Shown piece after piece: positions 44,335-54,821 of a DNA stretch of 64,000 nt. A program made the translations under genes and the position numbers. Source of the stretch: Sophora flavescens (lineage: Eukaryota; Streptophyta; Magnoliopsida; Fabales; Fabaceae); assembly GCA_030762895.1 (NCBI GenBank), contig CM061066.1, positions 14,689,751 to 14,753,750 of the forward strand, in the 5' to 3' direction. The notes beneath the pieces were generated by a model. The model saw nothing but the letters and a program-made list of their open reading frames with translations. It ran no database searches and was not told the DNA's origin. How positions within the stretch are numbered: position 1 is the first letter of the stretch; the number at the start of each line of letters is the position of its first letter.

Positions 44335-47300
44335 TTATTTAGCGAGGTCGACCGATGGATGTTGAGTAGTTGCAGGAAGTTCTTCTGGTTGTGCAGCTGG
44401 AGGAAGGTCATCAGAAGTGTTGGGTGCAGCATCTTCGGCTATGAGGTAGCCTTCGGCTGTGATTTCTTCATCAGCTGTCTTCACTACTTCTTCGGCTGCG
44501 AGGGTTGATTTTGGAATTGTTGTAGCATCAAATTCAGTCGCAATGGTAGTAATGATGGCATCAATTGATGCAGACACGAAAGTGGTAAGGTATGGGACTG
44601 AAATCTCAAGCATGAAAGCAGGAATGGTCGAAGTGGCAGGTGGAGGAGTAGGAACGGTCTTGACTTCCATGAAAAATGTCTTTAAAGCTGCCGAAGAAGA
44701 TTTGGCCACCAAAATTCCTTTTTCTGCAGTGGCCAAGTCCCCTTCCAAGGTGATTCGTTGTTGAGCAAGAGGGGTGATCTCCTTATCGAGCATGGTGGAC
44801 TGATGGTATAACTGGACTCTAGTTTTGGCACTCGGATTGAGCTTTTCTTCTATTGCTTTTAGTCGAGGCTCAGTATCAGCTATCTCTTTGTTAATTCTTT
44901 CGCGTTCAGGCGTGAGAAAAGCAAGTCTGTCAACTAACCTTTTATTCTTAACCGTGTCAGTTTCTCTCTCGGACTGAACTGAACGGAACGTTGTCAGTAA
45001 TTGAAGTTTTCGAGCCTCCAGCTCAGAAAGGTGACAAAGGTTGTTGAAGGCTTTCTCATTGTGTTGGGAATGGGCAGAATACTCATAGTGAATGTCCCCA
45101 ATCCTTGCCGATATATTGTGGAGAATGACCTTCTGAGTTTCTGGGAATTATGGATTTTGGATGATCTTCGACAAGGACAGACGCAACTTGGTAACAATGT
45201 CTTCATCGGAAGGGACTTCAAGCTCCAATTGTTCTTCAATTTTGGAAAGTTGTTCGTCTATTGGAGATGAAGGAGCAGAGGTGGCCAATGAAGCAGATGC
45301 TTCAAAGTATTGAAGGAGAATGTCGTCTGGGACCTCACATTCTGGTGAAGCAATTGGAGTTGAATGCTGAATGGTTGCCTCAGCTTGGTCTTCAGCAGGT
45401 TGGACGGCTGGTGCTGCTGGAGTGGTTGGGAAGCTGGTAGTCCTCTCATGAATAGGTGATATGGAAGTCGTGTCTGAAAAAATGGACTGGAAATAGAAGA
45501 GTAAATGTTGACCGAGTTAAGTCTAGAAGAAATCTAAAACTGCAAGGGCGAGGAAAAGAACTTACTTTAACAACTTGCCGAGGTGTTCGCTTTTTCGACT
45601 GACGATTCACTAAAAGAGAAGCCTCAAAGGTCTGTTTCTTGTTTTTCTGAGGAAGAACAAAGGGATAAATATTCATGTTTCGACTTGATGAAATTTCAGT
45701 CTAAGAAAAGAAATACCTTAGTCGATCCTCTCGTTCCTTTCTTGGGAGCAACTTCTGTTGTCTCCCTAATGGTTATCTCTTGGAACCTTGTTCACTTCTT
45801 GACAAATGAAAGAGGAGTATTATCGTCATCTAGGTCAATGATCCCCTCTTCTACATTCAAGCATTTGAGAAAAAAAGGAGTTTAAAAAAAGAAGAAGACA
45901 AAACTAGAGAAAATGACAAAGTCGTTAGAAGTCCCGAGAAAGGTGCTGAGTTACCTCGTGCCTGCAAAGAGGAAGATGGTGGTCGAGAGGAAACAGGTAG
46001 CACAACAAGGGGTGTAGTAGACCTATCATCTAGCATGTCATCAATTAAACGGTTGACCCAATTGGTGGTTGAGTTATTGAAAATCTTGTCAGTAACAGAC
46101 GTCCACCAGTTGAGGAAAGCCGAGGTGGTGCCTGGTTGCCGATGAAAGCTTTTGTATCGGAAGGCAGATAATCTCTCCACGATAGCAGAGAATTGATCTC
46201 CAACTTCATGTTCGTCAATCGTAGGTCGAGAGTAGGGGAAGGCAGGCTCAAAGAAAGAGAGCGGAATATGTTGAAGCAGTCCAAATTACCTGGCAAAGCA
46301 CTGGGGGTTGTAACATTCTTGTGAAATCTTGATGTTTCTGGATTTGGCTTTGATGCTGGTGAGAAGGTTTAGGGCTGTTAGAACGCTTGCCCAGCCGAAT
46401 ACGATTGTGCGGCGAGTGTTTTGACGGGCAGTGCTTTCATACAAAGTGAAAATCCAAGACGACCCGATTCCTGTAGAGATGGTCGGATGAAACTCTGAAG
46501 GTATCCGTTGAAGAGAAAGGAAAGTGTTCACCACTTCGACAGTCGAGTCATAGGAAGGGGTGAATGTAATCAATCTCTCGGCTAGTATAGAGGGATTGCG
46601 AGAAGGTGGAACTGGATTCTTGGTTTAAGCCACGAATTCCGGAAAGTAGTGTAGGATCCAGAGTTGCAAGAACCATAATGGGCCAGGAATGTTGTCAGTT
46701 TTCTCTTGGTTCTTTAGTCGTTCCACGTATATGAACAAGCTCCGGTAGAGTATACTGAGGAAAAGAGGTCCAAGGGCCAATTCTTGCCCAGAGGTGATAA
46801 GTTGGACATAATTGAGGACTTCGGCTACTGTTTGTACTGAATTGGTGCAGATAAAATATCTACACACCCAGTACAGCAAGAACGCATGGTGTTAAAGATC
46901 GGTTACCTCCCCTGAGTAATTGGAGTTGGCCGAGATGAAATTGCTGTAATAACAGTGGGGTTTGGAGTTCTTGATTCCTGAAATGGGCTCGATTGCCTCA
47001 GAGAAAGCCGGAACGTCGTTGCAGTGAAGGGGAAGCCCAGTGATAGCCGCGACATCGAGTAAACTAGGGCTCATCATACCACAAGGAAAGATGAAGCCGT
47101 TGATGGAGGTATTCCAGAAGCCAATGAAGCCAAAGATGAGGTCGGAGTTTAGAGGGATATCATGGCACGATAGCATTATCAAATGACAGATGCCCCAAAA
47201 TTTCCAATCTCTGCTCTTGGGTGCGGCTATCTGGTCGAACCATGTGAGATAGGATGGAGAGTGGTTGCGCCAAGTCCGGAAGCTAGAAGTCTTTTTATCC

Positions 47301-47562
47301 ATGGTGAACCAGTTGATGTAATTGGTAAGGCGAATAAACTAGGGTAAAGAATGTTATCCAAGAACAGTTTACCTTCGTTTTGATCTTCGGTAGAAAGGGT
47401 CAAGGTCATGGAGTGCTCAATATGATAAAGAGTACCCCTTGCTTGTTCATAAGAAGACGTTGCGGAAGAGGTTTGTTGAAGGGCAATGGAGACCGAATTA
47501 TCGGAAGCATTAGGGCCATAGGAAAGGTTTTCAGGTTTCTGAGAATCGGATGCGGAAGACAT
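44335..47562 (-). pseudogene. Antisense plant-mobile-domain (aminotransferase-like) gene of the Tat element
   Basis: Read on the minus strand from ATG 47,562 (MSSASDSQKPENLSYG). The plant mobile domain is recognised by GFWNTSINGFIFPCGMMSPS and LLDVAAITGLPLH (about 47,130-47,010) and, after a break, LLYWVCRYFIC with GQELALGPLFLSILYRSLF (46,880-46,740). A charged, serine-rich and coiled C-terminal part runs to the stop at 44,335 (LAAEEVVKTADEEITAEG). Frameshifts or introns lie near 47,300, 46,890, 46,620, 46,290, 46,050, 45,680 and 44,990. Antisense ORFs between pol and the 3' LTR are known in Tat-group elements, and PMD proteins are known both as host silencing factors and as transposon passengers. 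The gene is broken here as read. Confidence 0.75.
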
Positions 47563-47798
47563 GTGGAAGGAAGGTTTCAGAAAGAATTGCAGATGAAAGA
47601 TAGCAAGAATATGGTCGCAAGAAAGTAAAGTAAGAGAGAAGAAAAGGCTCGACTAAATATATAAGAAAGGTAAGAGATTGAAGGAAACTAGCCGTTGGAA
47701 GGAAGTAAAGTGACTTGTCTAGTGCGGATTAAATCTGTTGGTGTGACGCTCAAGATGGAAGTAGTTATATCATTCTATCTTCATTCCAATTAGATAGA

Positions 47799-47815
47799 AG
47801 ATATAAGGGGGCAAA
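47799..47815 (+). promoter_or_regulatory. Polypurine tract of Tat element
   Basis: AGATATAAGGGGGCAAA directly precedes the LTR start TGTTATC. Confidence 0.82.
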
Positions 47816-49079
47816 TGTTATCACTAGAAATTAAGTCAATTATAGCCGTTGGAAAGTTCAGCCGTTTGGGCCAAGCAAATCGGAAGCCAGTCGATTAGAG
47901 TATTGGTAGCCGATGGGAAGATAAGGAAACGGTTGATAAATTCGCAAATAATAAAAGGTTGACCGCGGTTATATGAGGTAGTTATGTTAGACTTGTCCGT
48001 TCAGAAGTTGATATTGGTAGCCGATTGCACATGTTAACAGAATTCCTATAAACAAGGGATGCGATGTCAAGTTGGTTAGCTTGATTTTAGGAAGAAAATA
48101 GCCGTTGAAGATAGAAGACAACAAGCTAGCGATTAGTGGCGGATGATCATGGAAGGTGATCCTAAATAATAGGGATTTTAAGTGGAGGTGATTTGCCGTT
48201 GTAACCTAAGGTGGCCACTAAGTTAGCAGGCGAAAATTTAGGAGTTAGTGGTCATAAGGATACTTTGCATATATTGTTTGTAGCCTATAAATACCCATTT
48301 TACATCTTGAGTTAAACACATCAATACAATCAAACATTTTTATGTACAAGCTTTCTCTTTCCGTCCTTTTACTGTTTACGTGAATTTATTTAAAATTATT
48401 TCATCTTCCACACTAAACACTCTTTGGAGTAGTTTAGGAACCCACAAGTTAGGAGGCAGAATCCCCCTTCTAACCAAGGTTTACAAAACCGGACCGGCCA
48501 TCGAACCGGTGAAGGCAGCGGTTCAAGGTTCAATGGTCCAACCGAGGTTGAACCGTGGTTGAACCGGTTATAATTAAATAATATTATTTTAATTTTTAAT
48601 ATAATATTTGTAACAATATTAAACAAAAAAACAACATAACAACTGAAATTATTAAGCACAATTTTTTTTATTTTGAAATTAAACTAAATAAATATAAAAA
48701 TATATGTTAAAATCATCTTCATAGGGAAAACCAACCCAAAATCTACAACTAGCCCACATATGTTAGAAAACAAAAGAATTGGGTTTTGGCTAGGATGACC
48801 CAAATCCTTTTATACTATTTTTTTTTTAAGAAACCGGTTCTGGCGGTTCACTCACCGGTTATGACCGGTTTTGAACCGATTTTCGGTTTTTCCACCGATT
48901 CGATGCTAGGCGGTTTTCCTCGTGAACCGGACCGGTCAAGGTCCCGGTTCCAGTCAGACGGGTCGGACCGGCCGGTCCGGTTTTCAAAACCTTGCTTCTA
49001 ATGCTTTCGATTGATTAAGGGAATCGTTATTAACAAGAGTTAGTCGATCACACGGTTAATTTTACTTCGTCCGATAACA
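47816..49079 (+). repeat. 3' LTR of Tat element (736 bp plus nested hAT MITE)
   Basis: Starts TGTTATCACTAG and ends CCGATAACA, so the ends TGTTATC/GATAACA are inverted. A TATAAATA box at 48,286-48,293 marks the likely promoter. The nested MITE with its duplication accounts for 528 bp. Confidence 0.85.
48475..48994. mobile_element. hAT-type MITE inside the Tat LTR
   Basis: Ends CAAGGTTTACAAAACCGGAC and the inverse of GTCCGGTTTTCAAAACCTTG. The 8-bp duplication CTTCTAAC/CTTCTAAT (48,467-48,474 and 48,995-49,002) has one mismatch. Interior rich in AACCGGTT words. Confidence 0.92.
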
Positions 49080-49084
49080 GATAT

Positions 49085-50023
49085 TAACTAGCATATTTAT
49101 ATAATCCCAATCTCAAGTTCTAACCACTGCACTTCCTCCTTTTTATCAATTGATAAATGGCTGTATACCAAGAAATAAAATACGAAAAAACGTATTAATA
49201 AATATTCACAACCAAGTTTCTTTGTGGCTCAAATTAGATCCAACTTAATCAAGCTTGTTTGGAGTAGGATTTGAAGTGTCAGAATTTTTTAAAAAATTGA
49301 TAAGAAAAAATTGTTTCTATCAAGTGTTGTTTGAGTATATAATCTTGACCCCTTATTCAACTGAGGAAGCTATTTGAAGTTAGTTTGAAAGCTGAGACAA
49401 GCACATTGAAGTTTTTGACTGGAAAAAGAGCACAGTGAAAGACGAAGCGGACTAGATGGAAGCCGTGAAGGTTGGGAGTGATTAATTGGATGGAGTGCAG
49501 TAACCTTCATCTACAACACGTTTGGGAGTGATTAAATATTTAATTTTTAATTAGAGGAAAAAAACCCGGTGACCCATTATAGTAAGTAACAAAGGCTAGA
49601 GGATCCATCCTCAACAGAGATCGTAATGATCAAAATCAGAGAAGTCTACGGTCCTCCAACAATTACGTTAAGGACCGGTCCTCCACAAGTATTTACCGGG
49701 TACAAACAATGACCACTTGTTCCACTCGGTAAAAAAAATCAAACGAAACTGATCTGGTCTGAAGAGGTGCCAATCCGGATGCGGTGGCTCCGGTGCTTCT
49801 GTCACGGTGGTCATCTATGTACACGCCAGCACACCCCTTTCTCCCAATCCTCTTCTCCTTATCTTCTTTCCTTTTCTCCTTCCTCCACCTCTTCTATTAT
49901 TTTTACCTTTTTATTGTGTTTCGTTGCTTATGTTCGGTTCGTAACAGATCTGGCTGCATATCTATATTTTATGGTGGGCGGTTTGGCGGGAGGGTGAAGA
50001 AGGAAGGATGAAAAGGAGCGGTT
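49085..50023. other. Spacer and possible 5' region of a host-like frame
   Basis: The left half is AT-rich. From about 49,740 base composition rises (GGATGCGGTGGCTCCGG), and a pyrimidine-rich stretch ends TTCGTAACAG at about 49,947, which could be a splice acceptor. No family recognised. Confidence 0.4.
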
Positions 50024-50137
50024 ATGGCAAAACGCATCCGACACAGAGCATCACAAGAAATCTGTGAACATGTTCGTCTGGGTGATTCTCCACAAATATT
50101 TCCTCAAAAGAGTACCTATTTTGAAGACCCATTTGCC

Positions 50138-50443
50138 TTGGAACACAAGCAATCACACCTACTTATGGTACACACACATAGAAAGAATATTGAGAAAATG
50201 AGAGAAAGAGATACACTAAAGAAAACTTTTATTCATACACTTGCACTACACTTTCACTTGCACTATTCTTCACACTTGTCTACTAATTTACATCACATAC
50301 TATGTCTATTTATAGACTTACACGTATACTAACTAACTCTCTTAATAGCTTCTAACTGATCACTTTAGTTACAACAAACTAATAACACTTTAACAAACTA
50401 ACAAACACTAAAAAACACTAACTAATTTGAATTATCTCCAACA
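50138..50443 (-). repeat. 3' LTR of the copia element
   Basis: About 306 bp. On the minus strand it starts TGTTGGAGATAATTC and has a TATAAATAGAC promoter box (plus-strand CTATTTATAG at 50,305-50,314). The final CA is missing. Confidence 0.85.
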
Positions 50444-51228
50444 CACCCCCTTAATTCAAATTAGCTAAAAATACAATAGCTAATTCATTTCTAAACACAA
50501 TTTTCCAGAATCCCATACTTTGAAACACAATGATCTAACCTCCATTAAAAAACAATTTAACACATCTGCCATGCTAACTTGGTGGTCACCAACTTCACAT
50601 TCCAACATTGTGTCGCTGAAGTCCCTGGTTCGAACCCCATCAGTGGACACTTTCTTGATTATTAAATCTTTAATCAATTTTATCAAAAATAAAACAATCA
50701 ATACGCTTAAGGAGAGTTTCAAACCCGTAACCTGATGTACACACCTCCAATGCCTTACCATTAGGCTGCAGCGGCCATTGATGACAATCATCAATCGTAA
50801 AATTCTTTTGACTTGTACAAAATTCTTCCTTCTGCAGCAACAAAATCCTTCGTCTTCTTCCTTCTGTCGATCAGCGTTTTCAGAAGTAAACAGAAACGAA
50901 CCCACTAAAAAGTAGAACCAAATCCATGCGTATCTTCTCCACCACCCAAGCTTAGTTGGAAACGCCCTTCTTTCTTTCTCCTTCTCCTTCAAACGCGCAC
51001 CACCGCACCGCCACCGTGAGTGAGTCGCCTTCCATATTTGTTTTCCTTCTTCGCGGCGGCGACGGCCATGGATTTCGAGTCAGTCGGCTCCGGCTTCGTC
51101 CCACAATTGTGAGTGGTGCTTCTGGCTTGGGTTTTCCAGCTGGTCACAACCTCTCCTTTTGTCACCACTGTCGGTGCTTCACCCTCTTCCACTGACTCTA
51201 ACTTCGTCGCCGCCATCAGCGGCGGCAC
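50444..51228 (-). other. Copia interior with an unassigned minus-strand frame, part 1
   Basis: A minus frame runs through 51,228-50,989 (MAATKLESVEEGEAPTVVTK then PTDSKSMAVAAAKKENKYG). Across the solo LTR it is continuous in phase with 52,869 upward (RTRIPSWRRVRNRRKRVMDG). So before the solo LTR inserted, this was one frame of about 105 codons. Family not recognised. Near 50,620-50,660 a GGTTCGAACCCC word resembles a B box. Confidence 0.45.
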
Positions 51229-52868
51229 TGATAAGCCTCTGGCTTATCTAGTTTTATAACTAGATGGACTGTGGTTTTTGTGCAATTTATTCGAGTTCAT
51301 TCTCGTTTTCGCCCAAATTTGCCTTGTTTTGTTCCTAAGTTGGACTTTGACTCATTTTGCGTATTTTGTGTAGTTTTTAGGTTATTTTGAATAGAATTAC
51401 GCTTGTGGGTGCTTTTGTTGTTTCAGGTTAAATAAGTAAAGCTCCGGGAGTCAAGGAAAGTCAGCGATGGAAATTGCAAGTCTGGAGACACTCGCCTCGC
51501 GAGTGTATGCTCGCCCCGCGAACCTGAAAGTCAACAAAACAGCAAAAGTCATCACTTCAGTCTCGCCACGCGAGAAGTGTCTCGCCTCGCGAGATCATGA
51601 GGACCTGCAAAACAGAGACCATCACGGCCAAGCCATGATGAAGACCACGCCCGTGACAGTTTAAGGTTGGAAGTCTCGCCCCGCGAGACGCATCTCGCCC
51701 CGCGAGAGTTTGAAGACCCTGGAAGTCAGAGACCATCACGGCCCAGCCGTGATGAAGGTCACAGCCTAGAATTGAAGACTCGCCCCGCGAACACACTTTC
51801 GCCTCGCGAGAGTTCAAATTGAAAGCGCGCCAATTTTAATTCTCGCCTCGCGAAAGGCTGCTCGCCTCGCGAACGAGCGCAGATCAGGAATCCTATTTAA
51901 AGGCTGTCGCAGATCAGATTCAGGGGATCAATCTTTAAGAGGCTGTAGGGCTTTTGGAGGGCCGCGAATCCTAGTAGTTTTCCACTGTTTAGAGTAGCGT
52001 TTAGGGTAGTTTCTTTTCTCTTTGGAGCTGCGTCTCCCTTTTTCTTATGGAGATTATGTCCGATCGCTTGTCTATGAGCATGAGGAACTAATCCCCTCGT
52101 CCGAGGGAACGATGAAGCCACCCATGGCGATGTAAATCCGATATGATGTATGTCTTTCTCCTTTAATTCAATTCTTGTTTTCCGATTCTGATTTGAATGT
52201 TTGATCATATGTTTTGCGTGATTAATCAGTTAAACGTGTTTGAGGCCCTAACGACGATTCGCGTTTAGAACTTGAATCGGGATCATAAATGTTTTCTAAT
52301 TCGACTTAATTGTGTTGATCATATGTGTTGCGTGATTGACTTGTTAACGTTGATGAGGCTTAGTCGGCGATTCACGTTTAGAACTTGAATTAGGATCATC
52401 GATCGAATATTGCAGAGTGAGTAGGAGATCGGTGCGACCTTATAGGGAACAAGAATTAACAGAATTCGAGATTAGGATTATGAGACCTAGTAAGTAATTA
52501 ATCCAATCGTCGAATACGTCCTAATGAGCACGAGAGTGGATTTAGGAGAATTTAGGGGTCCCGATTGACATTGTAATTGAACTTAGGGAGGAATTCATCA
52601 TCACTTGGGTATACATATTGGGTAGGTGGATTTGTGACCTTGGACATTTTTATTTTCTGATTTTTAGTTAATTATTTCATTAGATTTGTTAATTGAATTT
52701 TAGATATTAATCTCTCTCTCAACCACCTTCAGAACTTGACCGAACATATCTTATTTCCCGTGGATTAGTCGAATTGGTAGCCCAATCCCTGAGTTCGACC
52801 TCGGTAATTACTTACCGTGTTATTTTTATTACTTGCGACGACCCGGTACACTTGCAGGAGTCACAACA
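51229..52868 (+). mobile_element. Solo LTR (Athila/Tat-like), 1,640 bp
   Basis: Starts TGATAAGCCTCTGGC and ends GCAGGAGTCACAACA, with the perfect 5-bp duplication GGCAC at 51,224-51,228 and 52,869-52,873. The 3' part has ACTTGCGACGACCCGG, a text common near the ends of such LTRs. A TATTTAAAG box at 51,893-51,901 is a likely promoter. Confidence 0.9.
51489..51875. repeat. Dispersed CTCGCC(T/C/A)CGCGA motif, ten copies in a solo LTR
   Basis: Ten near-palindromic copies with irregular spacing between 51,489 and 51,875, in the U3 part upstream of the TATA-like box. Two ACCATCACGGCC blocks lie among them. Confidence 0.85.
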
Positions 52869-52873
52869 GGCAC

Positions 52874-53354
52874 CACCGCAAGGTTGCCATCCATGACCCG
52901 TTTCCTCCGATTTCTCACCCTTCTCCATGAGGGAATCCGAGTCCTCATCGTCAATTTACGCAAAATTCAAATCTTGTCCTCTCTTCTTTTCAAGACCTTT
53001 GGATTGGGATAGAGAATGCTCACAAAGTGTTTGATGGAATGACTCCTTCTTGTTCATTGGCCTAACCTTCACGAACACAAGAATCTTGCTCCCAGAAACT
53101 ACCTCCTTCGTCTTCACTCTCATGGCTGTGGTTCGTTCTTCAGCCACAACACCACATCGATCCACAGAGTTGACCTTCTTCAAGACGCCCTCCACTGATA
53201 CAACTTCCTTTTGCTGGGAATACGAAACACCGGCATCACCGTCCTCTAGATCATCACTGCTCTTTGTCTTGATCTTGTTTGTCTCAAGATCATCATCACT
53301 CCTTTATTTCTCGCCATTCACCATTGGCTCATAAGCATTCTCATGCTTTTGCTC
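52874..53354 (-). other. Copia interior, unassigned minus-strand frames
   Basis: A 79-codon minus frame at 53,195-52,956 (VNSVDRCGVVAEERTTAMRV then KILVFVKVRPMNKKE) lies downstream of gag on the same strand. Not recognised; it may be a diverged gag tail or captured sequence. Confidence 0.35.
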
Positions 53355-53717
53355 CTATTCATTAGACGACAACTTCATCTCTGCATCTTTCTTTGCTTCC
53401 TTACACTCATCTTTCTTATCACCTTCATAGGCTTTGTGCAAGATATCCCATGCTCCTTTGACTGTGTTGGCAGCAACAATCTTCTCAAGATTTCCTTCAT
53501 CCACACATTGATGAAGAATCAAGAGAGCTTTGTAGTCTCTCTTTTTGGAAGCACCATCTTCCACATCTTGAACACCTTCTTGCACAATCTCAAGTACCTC
53601 ATAGAAATTGAAAATGTTTTCCATCTTCACCACCCATTGATGGAAGTTCTTGCCATCAAGAATCGGTAAAGGGATTACGAAATCCCCACCCATAATCTCT
53701 TCAATCTCTCCACCCAT
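53355..53717 (-). CDS. gag (DUF4219/UBN2 type) of the copia element
   Basis: From the ATG at 53,717 (MGGEIEEIMGGDFVIPLPIL) it shows the copia gag features: ILDGKNFHQWVVKMENIF, ALLILHQCVDEGNLEKIVA and GAWDILHKAYEGDKKDE. The frame is open for 120 codons and ends at 53,355, short of a full copia gag with zinc knuckle. The start lies 30 bp inside the primer-binding site. Such gag-only elements depend on other copies for reverse transcription; this is family knowledge. Confidence 0.82.
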   Translation of the reverse strand: MGGEIEEIMGGDFVIPLPILDGKNFHQWVVKMENIFNFYEVLEIVQEGVQDVEDGASKKRDYKALLILHQCVDEGNLEKIVAANTVKGAWDILHKAYEGDKKDECKEAKKDAEMKLSSNE

Positions 53718-53760
53718 GGATAGACCCTCACAAGTCTCTAATCTTGTGGCTCTGATACCA

Positions 53761-53981
53761 TGTTGGAACACAAGCACTCACACCAACTCATGGTGCACAC
53801 ACATAGAAAGAATATTGAGAAAATGAGAGAAAGAGATACACTAAAGAAAACTTTTATTCATACACTTGCACTACACTTTCACTTGCACTATTCTTCACAC
53901 TTGTCCACTAATTCACATCTCACACTATGTCTATTTATAGACTTACACATACACTAACTAACTCTCTTAATAGCTTCTAAC
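53761..53981 (-). repeat. 5' LTR of the copia element, U3 truncated
   Basis: Aligns with 50,138-50,361, then stops at GCTTCTAAC. The about 83 bp of U3 present in the other LTR are missing. Confidence 0.88.
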
Positions 53982-54007
53982 TTGCCAGGAGATATTCACC
54001 ATTGTGA

Positions 54008-54762
54008 AGCTAGAAAGCTGAAGACCGGTTCTCCCATCTCAGTATCAAAATTGAAATGAAAAGAGAACACAACTCTTAAAAACAAATCTTTGCTGCATTT
54101 TGTTTGTAATAGTTTATGATTTTAAGTCTATCATTGAAATAATTGTTCAGACTATGAAGGTTTCCCACTGGGATTGGAATGGACACCGGATTTTAGGATA
54201 GAATTTATGAAACTTTGCATTTTATTTTATTTTTCAGATTTGAAATAAACATTAGCCTTTTTTTTTCGTTCACTTCAATCCAAATCCTGGAACTGTTTAA
54301 ATTGATTGAACTTGATCATCCATTAGCATTTTGCTTCATTCTCTCTCTACGTATGTTTCTGGTTTTCCTTCAACAGAGAAGGAAAGGTACAATATGGAGG
54401 GGAGGGAGACGAGGAATGGGTGGTGGTGATGGAAGAATTATAACTTTTTATTATTAGCAAATGTTATGTCAGTTTTCTCTTTTGTTTGACCTCCAGCTCT
54501 TTAACATCTTTTACCATTAGTTCACACCAGTTGAGTTACCCCATCGTTGGAAGAGTTATAGGCAAATTGGTATGTCTTACTGAAGTGGGAAGCACATTGT
54601 GCCTTTGCTTCTAGTTTGGTCTCGAAGCTTCTATATTTGTACATTTCTCGCAGAAATCATTGAAGGGGAGCCGATTACAATGAGAACAATGAGGCACCGT
54701 GCCGATGGAGTCGTCGAGGTGGAGATCGGAGGTGGCAGAGTCATCAAGGGAGGAAGAAGAAT

Positions 54763-54821
<59 letters not shown>

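Larger units (their letters stand above)
37905..49079 (+). mobile_element. Tat-type Ty3/gypsy retrotransposon, 5'-truncated, with antisense gene
   Basis: Gag and pol run on the plus strand (37.9-44.2 kb), an antisense plant-mobile-domain gene follows (47.56-44.33 kb, minus), and a polypurine tract (47,799-47,815) with 3' LTR (47,816-49,079) closes it. No 5' LTR, primer site or N-terminal gag is seen; similarity begins at about 37,905. A second RNase H-like domain after the normal one marks the Tat lineage. The 3' LTR is interrupted by a hAT MITE. Confidence 0.85.
50138..53981 (-). mobile_element. Ty1/copia-type element with gag only (TR-GAG-like), trimmed ends
   Basis: Direct repeats at 50,138-50,443 and 53,761-53,981 are LTRs read on the minus strand. 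The primer-binding site TGGTATCAGAGCCA (initiator Met tRNA type) is at 53,760-53,747 on the minus strand and the purine tract (AAGGGGGTG) at 50,452-50,444. The element codes gag but no protease, integrase or RT is seen in its 3.3-kb interior. A solo LTR (51,229-52,868) sits inside. TTGCC flanks the element at 50,133-50,137 and 53,982-53,986. The right LTR lacks about 83 bp and the left LTR lacks its terminal TG. Confidence 0.82.
50024..54007 (+). pseudogene. Short host-like reading frame split by a copia element
   Basis: The first part 50,024-50,137 reads MAKRIRHRASQEICEHVRLG, DSPQIFPQKSTYFEDP and FA. If the insertion and one copy of its TTGCC duplication are ignored, the frame continues in phase at 53,987 with RRYSPL and a TGA at 54,005-54,007. 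The continuity in phase across 3.8 kb is what suggests a former exon, about 44 codons as visible. An in-frame TGA lies upstream of the Met. I do not recognise the protein. Confidence 0.5.

Noticed and set aside
50560..50790. tRNA gene or SINE at GGTTCGAACCCC
   Set aside because: The box words occur in opposite orientations without a matching A box at correct spacing or a foldable acceptor stem; kept only as a remark.
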